Positions 23,031 to 36,400 of a stretch of 64,000 nucleotides of DNA are shown piece after piece (the first letter of the stretch is position 1; each line of letters starts with the position of its first letter). Source of the stretch: Acestrorhynchus altus (lineage: Eukaryota > Chordata > Actinopteri > Characiformes > Acestrorhynchidae). The DNA lies in NCBI GenBank assembly GCA_034509495.1, contig CM067524.1, positions 14,829,730 to 14,893,729 on the forward strand, written 5' to 3'. The position numbers and the translations under genes were made by a program. The notes under the pieces were generated by a model. It saw only the letters and a list, made by a program, of their open reading frames with translations. It made no database searches and was not told the DNA's origin.

Positions 23031-23300
23031 GGTGCAGGAAGCGGCGTCTACTCTGAGGCAGAAGACTGCGCGAGCTGTCCGGAGCGCGGGGCTGACCAAG
23101 GGAAAGACGAGGACCGAAGCCGCACGTACTGACCTCAGCTGACCGCTGTGTTTTAAAGGCTCAGAGCCTCGTTCCCGCCTTTCCCTTTAAACTGCCTTCA
23201 GCTGCGCAGCCTGCAGTTCGAACGGACCAATCAGAGGCGCCGGCACGCCGAATTATGCAAATGAACGCAGTGGTCTGGCCTCTCTGACAGGATTCAGTCT
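23031..23300 (-). promoter_or_regulatory. cth1 promoter: TATA-like box, CCAAT box and octamer
   Basis: Upstream of the cth1 ATG, the minus strand shows a TATA-like CTTTAAAAC at about 23150-23160, a CCAAT motif (plus orientation) at 23227-23231 and a perfect octamer ATGCAAAT at 23255-23262. The octamer is the POU-factor site. Spacing fits a start about 100-130 bases upstream of the ATG. Confidence 0.5.
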
Positions 23301-25080
23301 CTGTTTATCTGGAGCTGAATAAACATCAGACACACACTCATTCATACATACACACACTCATACATATACAACACACACACATATACAACACACACACTCA
23401 GGCGCACACACACATATATACACCCATATACAACACACATATATACACCCATATACAACACACATACACACATGTATACACACTCAGACACACACACTCA
23501 CTGTGGTAATTAGTGTGTCACACCTCGGCTGTGCTAATTGAATGAGTCTGGTGTCAGTGTGTGAAACAGAGGAAACATGTCTGTCAGTTAAACAGGACAC
23601 TGATGGTTTAGACACTTTAATGAAGGTCAAAAGAAAAAAAAATCCACATTTTGATGTTCAAAATGTGTAAAGTAGCCTCTGGCACAAATTCATAAACTTT
23701 TCATATGGTGTGTGTATGTGTGCATATACAGTACCATTCATAAGTTTGAAAACCCCCTACTCTCTTCAACCCTTAAGGGAAAACCTGTCCATCCTGTATA
23801 AACCAAATAGAGATGTTTTGCATATTTAGAAACACAGGGCCAATAGACAATATTTCTGTAATAGTGGGGATTGGATCTATTATCTATTATTATATCCCTA
23901 TGAACAAAATATTTTTGGTTCATATAGTGTTTTAATAGTATTGGATATTAACAACATCTTAAGGTTTTCAAGCAAAAGGGCCTGTACGCAGCCCACACTT
24001 CAGTTCAGATCCTCACAGTAGTGATTCAGTGCTCCCAAACCCTGGATAGTAGAGACTCATACTCCAAGAAAAGCAGGATAAACTCGTTTTAATACCCTTG
24101 ACTTCAGAATGAATGAGGTGTCCTAAGATTTTTGTCTATATAACACATGTAATTAGCAGGTATGATCATAATATCAGTTACCATGTTATGTAAGCTTTAA
24201 TATATTCAGTGTTTCCAAATTTGTATTTGTATTGTAGGAGTATTGTGAAACTCTCTATTATTTATCAATTTATGTGTGTGTGTGCATTTACTGTGATATA
24301 TATCAAGCTTGTTAGTTTTAAATTTGATACTATGAACAATAAGCAATTCTAAATTCAGGTTTTCATGAGTTATAAGCCATACAGGTCAACAGTAATGAAT
24401 ATAAAATGATTGTTTACCTTTATGATTGAAATTGCAGTCACAAATGAGCTATTAAATAATATTAAAATTTTCAAGATGCACTAGTGTATAGGAATTGTGA
24501 AAAGCTCTCATGAATTGTTGTTTTCACTGTTTATATCACATACATTTTTAATAATGTCATATTTCATTTTTTTACATTGTGTATGAAATGTCATGATGCA
24601 ATGATAGTTTATTAAAGCATTTTTATCGACTTCTATTGGCTGGTAAGAGGTTAAGATACATTCTACCAGTAACAATTAGTATGATGGATTTAATCTTCTG
24701 TGAGACCCCAATGTGTTTTGTACCACATGCATACATGATTGAATTCTTGAATCTACAAGACCTTAACATGACCCCACACTCTCAGGGCCAAGTTATTAAC
24801 ATAATGTAAAGGTGGGAGTGTTGTCCCCCTTACCCCAGATGTGAACACATTCATTATCTGAATTTTTGCACTGTAGCCATGATCCTAACAGGTTGCTAAA
24901 ATAATGATGTGTCTACTCATATGTTTGTGATGCAGGCTCTATTATATGAAGGAATTGAGTAAGTTTGCTGTTCTATTGAAACTACATAAACTACTCTAAA
25001 AATTAAATTGTCTTGAAGTTGAAACATGTTAACACTTGAAAATGAGAAAAGGAAATTTTATGACCACAAAGAAAAAAAAT
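23300..25080. other. Intergenic DNA between MTA2 and cth1
   Basis: The stretch 23325-23500 is a degraded CA-rich microsatellite (ACACACACTCA and CATATACAACACACA types). From 23500 the DNA is AT-rich with no exon. At about 23724-24140, fragments such as ACAGTACCATTCATAAGTTTG and GAGGTGTCCTAAGATTTTTG look like ends of DNA transposons. Nothing else is recognisable. Confidence 0.55.
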
Positions 25081-25081
25081 C

Positions 25082-25087
25082 TTTATT
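25082..25087 (-). promoter_or_regulatory. Candidate MTA2 polyadenylation signal
   Basis: The minus strand reads GAAATAAAGATTTTTTT about 1.86 kb after the MTA2 stop codon, followed by a T-rich stretch. It implies a 3' UTR of roughly 1.9 kb (25070-26945). Earlier hexamers cannot be excluded. Confidence 0.45.
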
Positions 25088-26945
25088 TCTTTTTTATCAA
25101 GATGCATTAAAGGATACAGAGACATTAGAATAAAAAAATTGAGGAAAAAGAAAGGTCACTGACATACAAAATCGGAGCCTACCTTAATCAACTGATCTAC
25201 CCTCCCTTCCCTCTGACCCAACCCCAGATGGAGAACATCATGGACATGTGATTTCAGCCCTCAGCTAAAAGGTAGCAGAAATACAGGCTACCACTTTTCA
25301 TATAAAACGGTGACACTTCTTGGGGGACAGGGTAATGTTTATTGTTTGTGTGCAGCACACGCTCATTTTAAGAAACCTTACAAAACCCCCCCAAATTTGG
25401 GAACAGGACAATATACAAGGGGACTTAATCACTGGTTGATATTTGACAATGAGAAAGTCCAACTGTTTACATGTCAAAAATAAAGCACAAATAAAACCAA
25501 TAAAGGAGAATAATGAATCTGTATCAAATCAGTCTACAGTCTATTGGAGCCGTTACTAGAAAATCAGTCTTGAAAATTTTACCTTTCTCTCAATTTACTA
25601 CTGTTACATTGTCTACAATCACTACGTTACCTTACACTCAGCTCCACTCTGAAATTTAGTGGCTGGGTTACTGGATACATGATGAAATGTCTGAGCATCT
25701 CGGCATACACAGGAGAAAGAATAACTGGTAAACCTAAATTTGTATGGCTTTATGGCTTTAAAACTGGGGGGGAAAAGAGACAGACCTTTACAGAACCAAC
25801 AATTTACTTAAAAATAAAAGCAAAAGAAAAATTACCCTTGAACTATAAGAAGCCACAGGGTTTCTCTGACCTATGCTTGCCCTTCATTCACACCAACACC
25901 TTTTCACCTTGATCTAGAGCCATCAACATTCCGTCACTATTAGCACTGAGGAGAACATTTCAAACAGGACCCAGCAAAGCCCCAAAACACCAGAGCAGAC
26001 CAGCTGTGCCTGCTGGTCAGTCTCCAGAACAATATTTCTTTTTCACGTAATGTTGCTGAACATTTACAATTCAACTGGGGAAACTGTGGGACCATAAATA
26101 ACAAACAAGAAAAGTTCATCTTGAGTCCTAAACTGGAGTCTGTTGATCCATGGTATACAGATTAGTGAGTACACCACCTCTGCAGTCCAGAGCTCTTGTC
26201 CATTCAGGTTAGTTTACGGACTGGTGGGATTCTTCTGCTTAAATTAGACTGAAGAGAACCAATCAAAGTGGTTGAAACATGTGGAGCCACTACTGGTTTC
26301 CAAACTTTAAACTGACTACAGTGGATAAATAAGGACATTGCTTTTTGTGGAACAAAGAAAAAGAGAAAGACGAAAAAGACGCATGCCAAAAAACCCTTAA
26401 TTCAACCCAAACCCCTTTCTAAACCCAGCCTTAGACACCAATCCTGAAAAATGTTAATATTTACACAAATAAAGATCGACCTGGAGGAAAAAAATAAAGT
26501 GTGCTTTATCACCATTATTTCATGTTGAGCATTATCTGATTTAAATTACACAGTTAAAAATATTTGCCATTAAAAAAGAGGAAAGGGAGGGAGGGAAAAA
26601 TAACCAAAAACATTAAACCATAACACTGGAATAAAACACTACAAAGTCCATGCCAATAGCCTGGTGTGTGCTGCTGCTGTGTGATTATGCGTGGGGCTTA
26701 TGCTGGTCTGTGTTTGTTTACAGAGCTGACAGAGTGACAGCGGAGTAAAGAGAATGAGCGAGAAAGAGACAGAAATGGACAGGCAAACAAAAACAGAAGA
26801 CGCATTAAGAGACTGAGAATGGAACAGATGTACACAGAGGAGAGTGTGTATGTGTGTGCATGGATTTGTGAAATCAGAAAAAGACATCTACAAATGGTGG
26901 GGTTTGACATGTGATGGCAGGGGGTGTGGCTTGACAAAAAGGTGT

Positions 26946-29900
26946 TTAGTCCTCCAGCACAATTGGCTCGCTGGTACTGGAGGGCAAGATGGGTACAGGA
27001 AGTGGCCGCGGAGGCGGAGGAATTTTCACCCTGACGGGGATGTTTGGTTTCCTAGCTGCCCGCCTCATCTCTGCCTGAGAAAGGTGTTTCCTCAGGGCTC
27101 TGAAGAAAACAGACAAAAACAGACAGACATTATGAGAGGTCTTCATGAGAACAGTACATGATAGGGGTTCCATACACTGGTCAGCACTGTGGGCCACAGC
27201 TGACTAGATGACCAAAAGTATAAGTAGTGCAGAGGTAGGTGTTCAGAAATAATTGTATTGCTAAATGTGAAGCACATGTGAAGTTGGAAATACAACAAAA
27301 ACAATTCTTCCGCAACCTGTGCGCGAATATGCTGAAATACGTCCTCATAAGATTGCACAAACCGCTGAGTTTGATTGGACTGCAGAGGACAAACCCTTTG
27401 ACCGACATGCAAAACATCCAATCGAATTAAACAGTCAGATTGGAGGCAACATTCTGAGAGCTAACAGTCAGCAAATACTCCACTACAGTGCAGACCCTTA
27501 CCTCAAAAATCTAAATACCTATTGGCGAACTACATTTTTATGTTTCAACTACGGTAATCATGATCAGGGGTGGGCAATATGGAAAAAATATTGACACGAT
27601 ATTAAAGACATTTTTATGATACACAATATTTGTGATTGCAGACGAAAAGCATCAGTACCACCAAATTCTTAAAATCCATTATTCTGTACAGTGACTTGTA
27701 TTCAAAATGTGCTGCACTTCATCAAATGTAACCAGGACTAATTACAATGTTTGTAATGAAATGTGCAGTTGGTCTGTGTTTAAGCACTCACAATATCCAT
27801 ATGGTCAGAAAAGTATATTGTGTATCATGAGGAAAAAAAACAGATCACAATTTGATAATATTGCCCAACCCTAAACATGACTACTTGACTACACTGCAAT
27901 CCCTAGTGTGCATAGCTGCTGTAACATACCTGGTGTCTTTAGTAGCCACAAACACTACGGGATTGGGGGCATCTCCTTGGCTGACTCTCTGACGCTTTAT
28001 GACTGACTGGGAGGTTGTCCTCATGCCGGGCATGAATGGCCTCCCGTTGGTGGAAAAGGGTTGCCCTGCCACCTGCATCCAACAAAAAATGGTGTTGGTA
28101 TAAGGGTCTGTGGTTCTAAAGGTGTAATAATGAGGTTAAAAACAACGCGAGAGCAAGACACTCACAGAACTTCCGCTATCAAAGGGCCTCTTCCCAAGCA
28201 GGGCAGGGGCGCTGCGGGGTTGGCTGGCCTGGTTACGGTTGATAGGGGTGGGAGCACCTCGGGGAGCTTTGAGTTTTAAAGGAGCCTGGACAGCTGAGGA
28301 ACAGAGAGACATCACTCAACACTCAACTCTTACATCACAAACTGCAAAAAGGCACCTTCGGAACCAAGAAAGTTCACTTTGCCCAGTGCCAAATTATAGC
28401 TTATGGGGTAATGCAGAGTGCGCACACTACACGATTTTAGACCCTGACCCTAAAAAAAAAACCCCAATCAAAACAAAACAAAAAAAACAAACAAAACAAA
28501 AACAAACCATAAACAACCCTGATCAGCCTTAAAGTTTCAGCTACGCAATTGTTTGTCAGTCTGCGAGTTGTTGTAACCGTTGCAATGATCCGAGACTAAT
28601 CATGTAGCGGGAGCTCCTCTACAAGTACACAGTAAAAGCTGCGATAAGCAACAACCAGTGAAAATGGAAAACTCTAGGAATGCAGCACAAACAACTGAAA
28701 CAATAACGAGGACCCCGAAAGACAATAAAGAAGTCAAGTCACGCCTGTCATCACCCATGCAGTGTGCAAACCACTACATCCATGACAGGTTGCCAGCAAT
28801 AAATGTACAACAGTGTGCGCAGAACAGTATTTGAGATTTTGAAGGTCATGTAGTGTCCACTTGGCGTATGTTCTTACCAAGCTCCTTCACTATGTTGATG
28901 AGGGATGGCCTTGGAATAGGGCGGTTCTTCATAGCACTCTTCGATGCTTTAGGGAGTCTTATCATACCTGAGAGAGAAAAGATGGAAACCATTTTCATCC
29001 TAGTGCTAGTCTGCTAAAAGTTCACTCTACAAGACTGGCTGATAATCACTCTATATAAAACAAGTGTACTGGGACACCAGCGCCTGAAATCAAGGCATTA
29101 CAAAAAGCAGGAGTTGATCCTACTTGTGTTGGAGTAACTGAACTTTACTGTTCAGGGAAGGCTTGCACTAATGTGAGAATTTGATTGCATCCAGTGACAA
29201 GTGTGCTGGCCTATCCCCAACTCCAACTCATCCAACTCAACTAAAAGTATTGGGCAGAGTAACATCATTCCAGAGAACACAGTGTCACTGCGCCATAACT
29301 CAATGCTGTGGGGTTTACACACCTCTAACCCACACCTGGAACAAAGGTATGGTGGCAATATGTTGATGTTCATCTGCTCCAGATATTGCTCAGTACAGGA
29401 ACTACACAAGATGTGTGTGCATTTGCACGTCTGTGTTAGGAATTGGTTACGACTTAAAGTAGCTGAATGCGTTCATTAGAAAGGGTGTACATCACAAATA
29501 GTTGGACATGTATTCTAGCCCTTTGATAAAATCTGACATCCACATCATGTCTCTAAATTGCCACACAAATATTTAAAATGACAGTAACAGTGGCACACTC
29601 ACACTCCGCTTTAACAGCATTGGCATTGATGGATGCATAAGGGCGGCGGGCTGCACGGCGGGACTGCAGAATGTCTTGGCAGACACGACGGGCTATACGG
29701 GTCAGCTTGGTGGTCTGCAAAATAAACGTCTGTCGGTTCTTAGCCAATAGTTTGGCTCTGCCTGCGCTGCTGGTGAAGGGAGACATGCCCTGGACTTCCT
29801 GACGAGTCATGTGACCACGTGGGGCTGCATCCTGTTGCACAAGATGAGAACAGAAGTCTGATCTTAGACTGTGTTAGCATTCATTTATGTAACGAACATG

Positions 29901-30344
29901 ACAATCTAACTGTGTGGAGGTATACCGAGCCTGTTCTTGTGGCACCCTCTAACTGAGTAGGGGTCTTCAGCCCACCATACTTCTTCCAGTAAATCCAGCA
30001 GGAGGCACAGAGTCGACACTGCATGTTGGGAGGTCCCCATGCATACCACTGAGGAGACTGGGCAGCTGGAGCAGCGGAGAGGAAATTTCACATGTTATGT
30101 ATTACTTTCAGTACACTGGTTCAGCATCTGTTGGTAAGTGATGTAAAAGTACAAAGCTGAGCTCGGAGTGGATGATGAAAGAGTTGTATGCATGACTAAT
30201 TTTAAGGTACTCACTGTGGCAGCTCTCGCAGCAAAGGCCTTTCTGGAAGCCCGCAGCTCCGTTCATGCCAGGCTTGTTACCAGGGGCCATGATCTGGTTG
30301 GGGTTGGGTTTGGTGCTGATTTAAAGAAAAATATATCAATTAAT

Positions 30345-30413
<69 letters not shown>

Positions 30414-33400
30414 TATTTCTATGTATAAGTTAATAAAATCTGATTAGGTCACTTTTGAAATAAGTTGCAATACAAAGACTTGTGTAGTTAAATAAAATAG
30501 TTGAACAGATTTCCATAAAATGTCTCTATAATATCAATTTTAATTTTTTAACTGTAGTGTCACAGAATCCTCACATTTTATTCATCCTCTTGGTGGTGTT
30601 AATAAAATGCTATTTAGAAGCATGACTTGGGCAATGTTCAGAAGTACAGAAGGTAAAGTGGCCCAGACTTTCTCACCAATTGCAATTTCTATAGGCTGTT
30701 CACATTTTAAGGTGACCTATATCAAACATTCATCATCCACCAATTTGACATGAATTCTGCTCAGGCTGTTCAGAATGAGTCAGAATGAGTGCATCATATT
30801 GGCCATGTATCAGATTTCAATCCCACATGTAAATGCTGAAAATTCAGAATCAATAGAAAATGCATCTAAAAAAAAACAAGAAAAAGCCCAAAAGACATCC
30901 AAATTTCACAAAATTAGATTATCGCTGAAGCCAAAATCCTAAAAAAAAAAAAAAAAAAAAAAAAAAAGGTAATAAGTCAATTCATTAGTTTCATTCCTAA
31001 TGTTCAACATTTAGCATAAATTTACAATGACCAACTCATTTCACACACCAAACGTTTCTCTCAAACCAAACCTTCTACTCCACACAAGTGTCCAGCTTGT
31101 TTAAAGCAATGACAATTCTCTCATTAGTTGGCAGGTGGCGGATGAATAAAGAAATGTTAATCCTTATTGACACATAGCATTTCAAGTTTGCTTTCGGCAT
31201 TCTGAAACATAGATTCCAAAAAATGTCCCTACTCTGCTCTTCTAGAACTGTTCTACTGCAGAATTGTTTGTGCACCCAGATGTACTGCAGACGTATTTAG
31301 GGGGGTACTGGGATTTCAACCCTCATTAGGTGGCTATTGCTTGTGCTGCCTGGCATCTCTGAATTGCAAACATTATAAAGATTGTTCTGCTTAAAGCAAT
31401 GACTGCATTACATCTCTCCATTATGCATTTTTCAATGCTGTACCAAATCACTGTAGCCTACATTATCTTATGTTCCTCACACAGCTGTAAAAACAAAACA
31501 CAGACAGACATATTGTGCAACTTTTGACTGGAAACCGGTCTAATATGTTTTTTTGCTATTCATACCGCCACACAGAGAAAACATCCGTCATGTGACAATA
31601 AAGATTGGGTTTGGGCCACTTTTACCTGCTTTGTGAAAGCAGATTTACAGTGAGAGCTAGCCACACTAACATACAGCTTCCACACTGCAGCGCAATGAAA
31701 GACTTCCCAAGAAGTACAATACAAAGACTTCAAAGTAATTTGGTTGAGAATGACCAGACAGTTTCCAGTGAATTATGTTTGCATCATTTCAAAGGGCTTT
31801 TCAGTAGCTACAACATGATCCTCTGTCGGTTAAAATTAGCAATTATATTAAATTTAGTTTTAACATTTGCATTCATTTTGCTTTTGACTGAATTGCTCAA
31901 ATAGTTGATAATATAAACATTTACAGGTATAAAAATATACCAGCTTGTATTAAAATTTCAAATAATCAAGAAACCCAGACAAGTTTATTGTAAGACAGAT
32001 GTTGTACCAAACTTCATAAAGACATTCACATAACTGTTGCCGTTACAATAAATACTCACTAGGTGGGGATGTAAACCTGTTTCAGTTTACTGTCCGCTTC
32101 TGCTGCCTTCAGTCTTTTCTGAAAATGAGGAAGTAAAACTCCATAATGAACTACTGCATGTGAAAACATGTCTATGACAAAGAAATAGGATAAAAAAAGA
32201 GACAAGTCCATTCAACAAAGCACAAGAGCACATTTAAAAGCTTACCTGCTGGATGTAACGGTCTGTGGTCTTCCACATGTAGTAGAACTGGACTACGCTG
32301 GCTAAAGACTTCCAGGGCAACTGGGGAAAGAGGAAAATGCAGAGTCAAGATATATAGTGTGTTAAACCATATTATCTATACAATAAAGTGTTTGTCACAG
32401 TAAAAATGGGAGTTCATTTCCAGATTTTTCAATCCCAATAACTACAAGTTATGAGCAAGATCAGGGAGTCCAAGGTATAAGAGTCCGTCTTTTGTTCTAG
32501 ATTATTTTAAGATAGATAATTAAATTTTAGTTACTGTGAAGGAATGACACTACGAACTCACAAAATCCTGACGGATATCGTTGAAGTCTTTTCCATATTT
32601 CTCCAGGGCTTCTTCAAACAGCATGGCCTCTGAGGCACTCCACTCCTCCATCTCATCCCGACACAATACGGGACCACCCTGCGGCACCAGTGTGGACATT
32701 GCCTTGGCTAGGTCATAGCCATTCTTCTGCAATGTGTCCATAGCGTGAAACTGAGGGGAAAAAGCAGGTCTGTTAGGAGCAAATTACACTGAACTACACA
32801 ATAATCTGTTCTGTTTAGTAAGTGTATTTATACACTCACTTTACTATGGACCCAAACATCACTGCTGGTACACACACATACAGCGTACCCAGAAAGTATT
32901 CACAGAGCTTTATTTCAAAATGGATTCAATTCATTTCCAGTTAAAATTCTACACACAACACCCAACAATGTCATGTGTGTTCTCTCACCAGTGTAATGTC
33001 TCTGGATGCTGCTGCTGCACTCATGTGCAGGCTGGGCTGGCGAATGGAGCTGCTGCAGTCTAATGCACGGGCAAACGTCCCCACAGCCCTGGAACACAAA
33101 CATCAATATTACTACCATTATAAATGCCACATGGAACCTATTTTACTTCCACCTTAGAAATTTCATCATGGCCTTTTACTGGTTATCTTATAATAAACTA
33201 ATCTAAAGCAGCAAATGTAGAGCAAGTGAACAAGTATGTTTTGTAAAACAATGCATAAGCGGTGTTCCGATAATTCTACAAAATAATTCTACAAAAAAGA
33301 ACCATACTATACACCACATATACACCCCCCATTTAAAACCATTCAAAAAAGTGCTCAATTTGCACTGTATGATATTCTGTACTTGTGTTAATTTTATAGA

Positions 33401-36400
33401 TACTGGTTAAATTTCTTAAATAGTCTAGCTTCTGGTTGAAAATTTTGAAAATGTGGCTTAGCCAGCAGGCAAAGCAGAATGTCAGGTGTTTTTGTTTTAA
33501 TGTTCAATATTTCATGCTGTTGTTAGTATAAACACGGTCAGTTGTAAATTCTGAACACTTGAATTTAACCAGGGATGTGTGTTACAGCTGGCTACTGTGA
33601 CTAACAAATCAAACAGTGTTTCACCCACCCAGCAGATGGCGATACTGAACATAATGAAAAACAGGAAAGTATATGGAACATACCAATCCTAAATTGGCAT
33701 AAAAGTATATTTTGTTTCTAAGAAACAAAAAACATGAAGAGAAAATATTAATTGGATAATCGTTAACATGGCAGTTAAAGAGAAATTCCACCAACATTCC
33801 CCACATTTCAAAAACAGATCAAGGTTCTTAAAAAAGCTGAAGCTAAAGGAACTAAAGGAGTTGTTTCCAACTCAAGCTGGTTAACAACAAAACAATGTAA
33901 ATATAACACCAGATAATATGAATAAGTATTTAAGACTGACCTGAAATCTGAACTTCCTGAGATTAAAATACATGAGTGTATATAAGGGTACTGAATTTGT
34001 TTTCTACCAAAACAATTAGAAAATAAATACGAAAAAAATAAAAACCTCAAAAACCAACAGCATTTTCAGTGGAACTCCCCTTTAACTGTTGCAGCTCAGC
34101 CAGCTGATTAACTTATTCCAAAACATGCGATTCAGGCACATTTCCAACACACACTGAACCACACTGTACCTTATTAGTGTTACAGTGTTAATCTGCCCGA
34201 AAATGCAGTAATCGCACATTTATTCAAATACAAGATCATACAACAGTACTAGTATAATATATTGATAAATTGTTTAATAAGAAGCAATTTGTGGAATTAG
34301 TATGAGCCATGAGTATGGTTCCCATGGCAACGGGAACAAGTTGTGATCAGATGGCAAATCTAAATGCCATGACTCACCGAGCCACCACCAGAAACTGATC
34401 TATCTGAGAGTCCTTCAGCTGGTTATCTGGGTCCCACACCTTCGTCTCTAGTTTCTCCTGCACTCGATTGTCCAGTTCACCTATAATGAAGCAGTAATAA
34501 CATTTCATTCATACTCATTCTTACATACTTCAAAAAATAAACTGATGCAATATGAGCTACTGACTCAAATCACTTAATCAGAAGTCATCGTGCCACAGGG
34601 ATCATTTAGGGATCTTTGTTGCATCTCACCTTCTGCCAACTTGTCAGGAATTTCAGCCTGGTACTTAGAGCCCACCCTGATTTCGCCTTGGTCAGCCAAC
34701 AGGGTTTTTTGGACAGGATCAAACACCAGCGAGTAGAAGAAACAGTCCTGTGGAGCACAGAACCACAAATAAACTCGTTACACCAAGGGCAAAGAATAGC
34801 CACAAGAATATTTCCATTACAGTGATCACTGGTGTTAAAAACCAGTAACTGCTGTAAAATGTTGCTTAATTTTGAGTCAAACAAAAACAAACTCTTACCT
34901 CTCGCTCGAGGTAGCCCGTTAAAACATCAGTTTCATTCAGAAGTGTGACATTACATTTCCCCCTGTGGACAAACAGTAATGTCAGTGTGTGATCTGTTAA
35001 TCTGAACTGGTATTGAAACCCAAATTAAACAAAACACATGCAAAAATAACATATGAGATGGGGGGGGGGGGGGGGGCGTTGTCTCAGACACAGCAGTTTC
35101 TTATTACTTTGCAAGTGTTTTAGAAGTTTCAACACTTCAAACATTAAAACACAAAAACTGAATTTAAAAACAAAACACAAAAAACACACTACTAATAACG
35201 AGTGAGTGTAAGCAACAAAAGTTATTTACCGTATGTGTGTGGCAGGAAGAGACTCAAACTGTCGGGACAGGAACAGTTCTCTGTGTTTAAGCTGGTGTTT
35301 CTGTTGCTCACTAATTGCCGGCTGCTTAGACTCCTCTTCAAAGTCTCCTGCAAAAACCCACATATGCATCAGCTATGTTGCCCACCAGAAATAAAAACAT
35401 TTTAGGAAGCATTCAAGATGACACAGTTGCAACATTATGTTAATCCTGTCCCTAATGTCTATAACACACTTTTATATAAATTCATAAACAATCATGAACA
35501 TGACCATTAACAACTCAGCAACATTTAACTCAGAAACATCTTGTAAATTTCCTTTCTCAGGTTCATTGAACATTTTCATTGTTTTTTGGCATTAAGATTA
35601 AGGATATATTTTGTAACACTTAAGTTTTATCATTGCTTAAATATATCTGAAGTGTAGAAATATATTTTTATATAACCAAATCTCTCCTCGAATACCCTTC
35701 TTCAAATCCACTGCTTAGTTAGGACTCCCTGTATCACACACTATGCCATCGTGCTGATGGGGTGACTGCTAGCAGGAGCGTTCTCCGTAGCAGGAGCGTT
35801 CTCCGTAGCATGTAAAGACAGTGGCCACATCTTTTCAAACTAATGCTAATTCAACGTCACTGGACATCTCAATGCAACTGATTGAGAACTACCAACCTGC
35901 ACTGGATGGCAATAAGTGATGGAAGCGGTCATCGCACCCACTCAAAGAGAGTGAGGCCAACTATCCTATCCCATCTCCTGATGATATATATTTAAATATA
36001 CATTTTTTTTTTATTATTGTTGCATATAAACAAAATGTTCCTAAAAATGTACAGACAATGTGTTCAACTGCACACCTTGTATGAACCACACACAAAAGCA
36101 ACTGGCAAAAGAAAAGGATGCTCTGGAAGCTTACGCTCAATCTATCCAATCGCAAATGTGCCGACAATTCTCTGGAATAATGGAATCCCTTTGGACTGAA
36201 CTGGAGTGGCAGATCCAAAACTAATCACCACCCATACACTGTGGCTAAATGTAATCAAATCCTCACAACAATGTTCCAACATCTAAAGTAAAACCATCTC
36301 AGAAGGCTGATACTGTAGAAATGGCCCCTGATGGCCTTTAAAATGGATGAAGAGACGTCTACAAGCCTTTGGGCATGTAGTCTGTGTTGCGTGTATAAAT

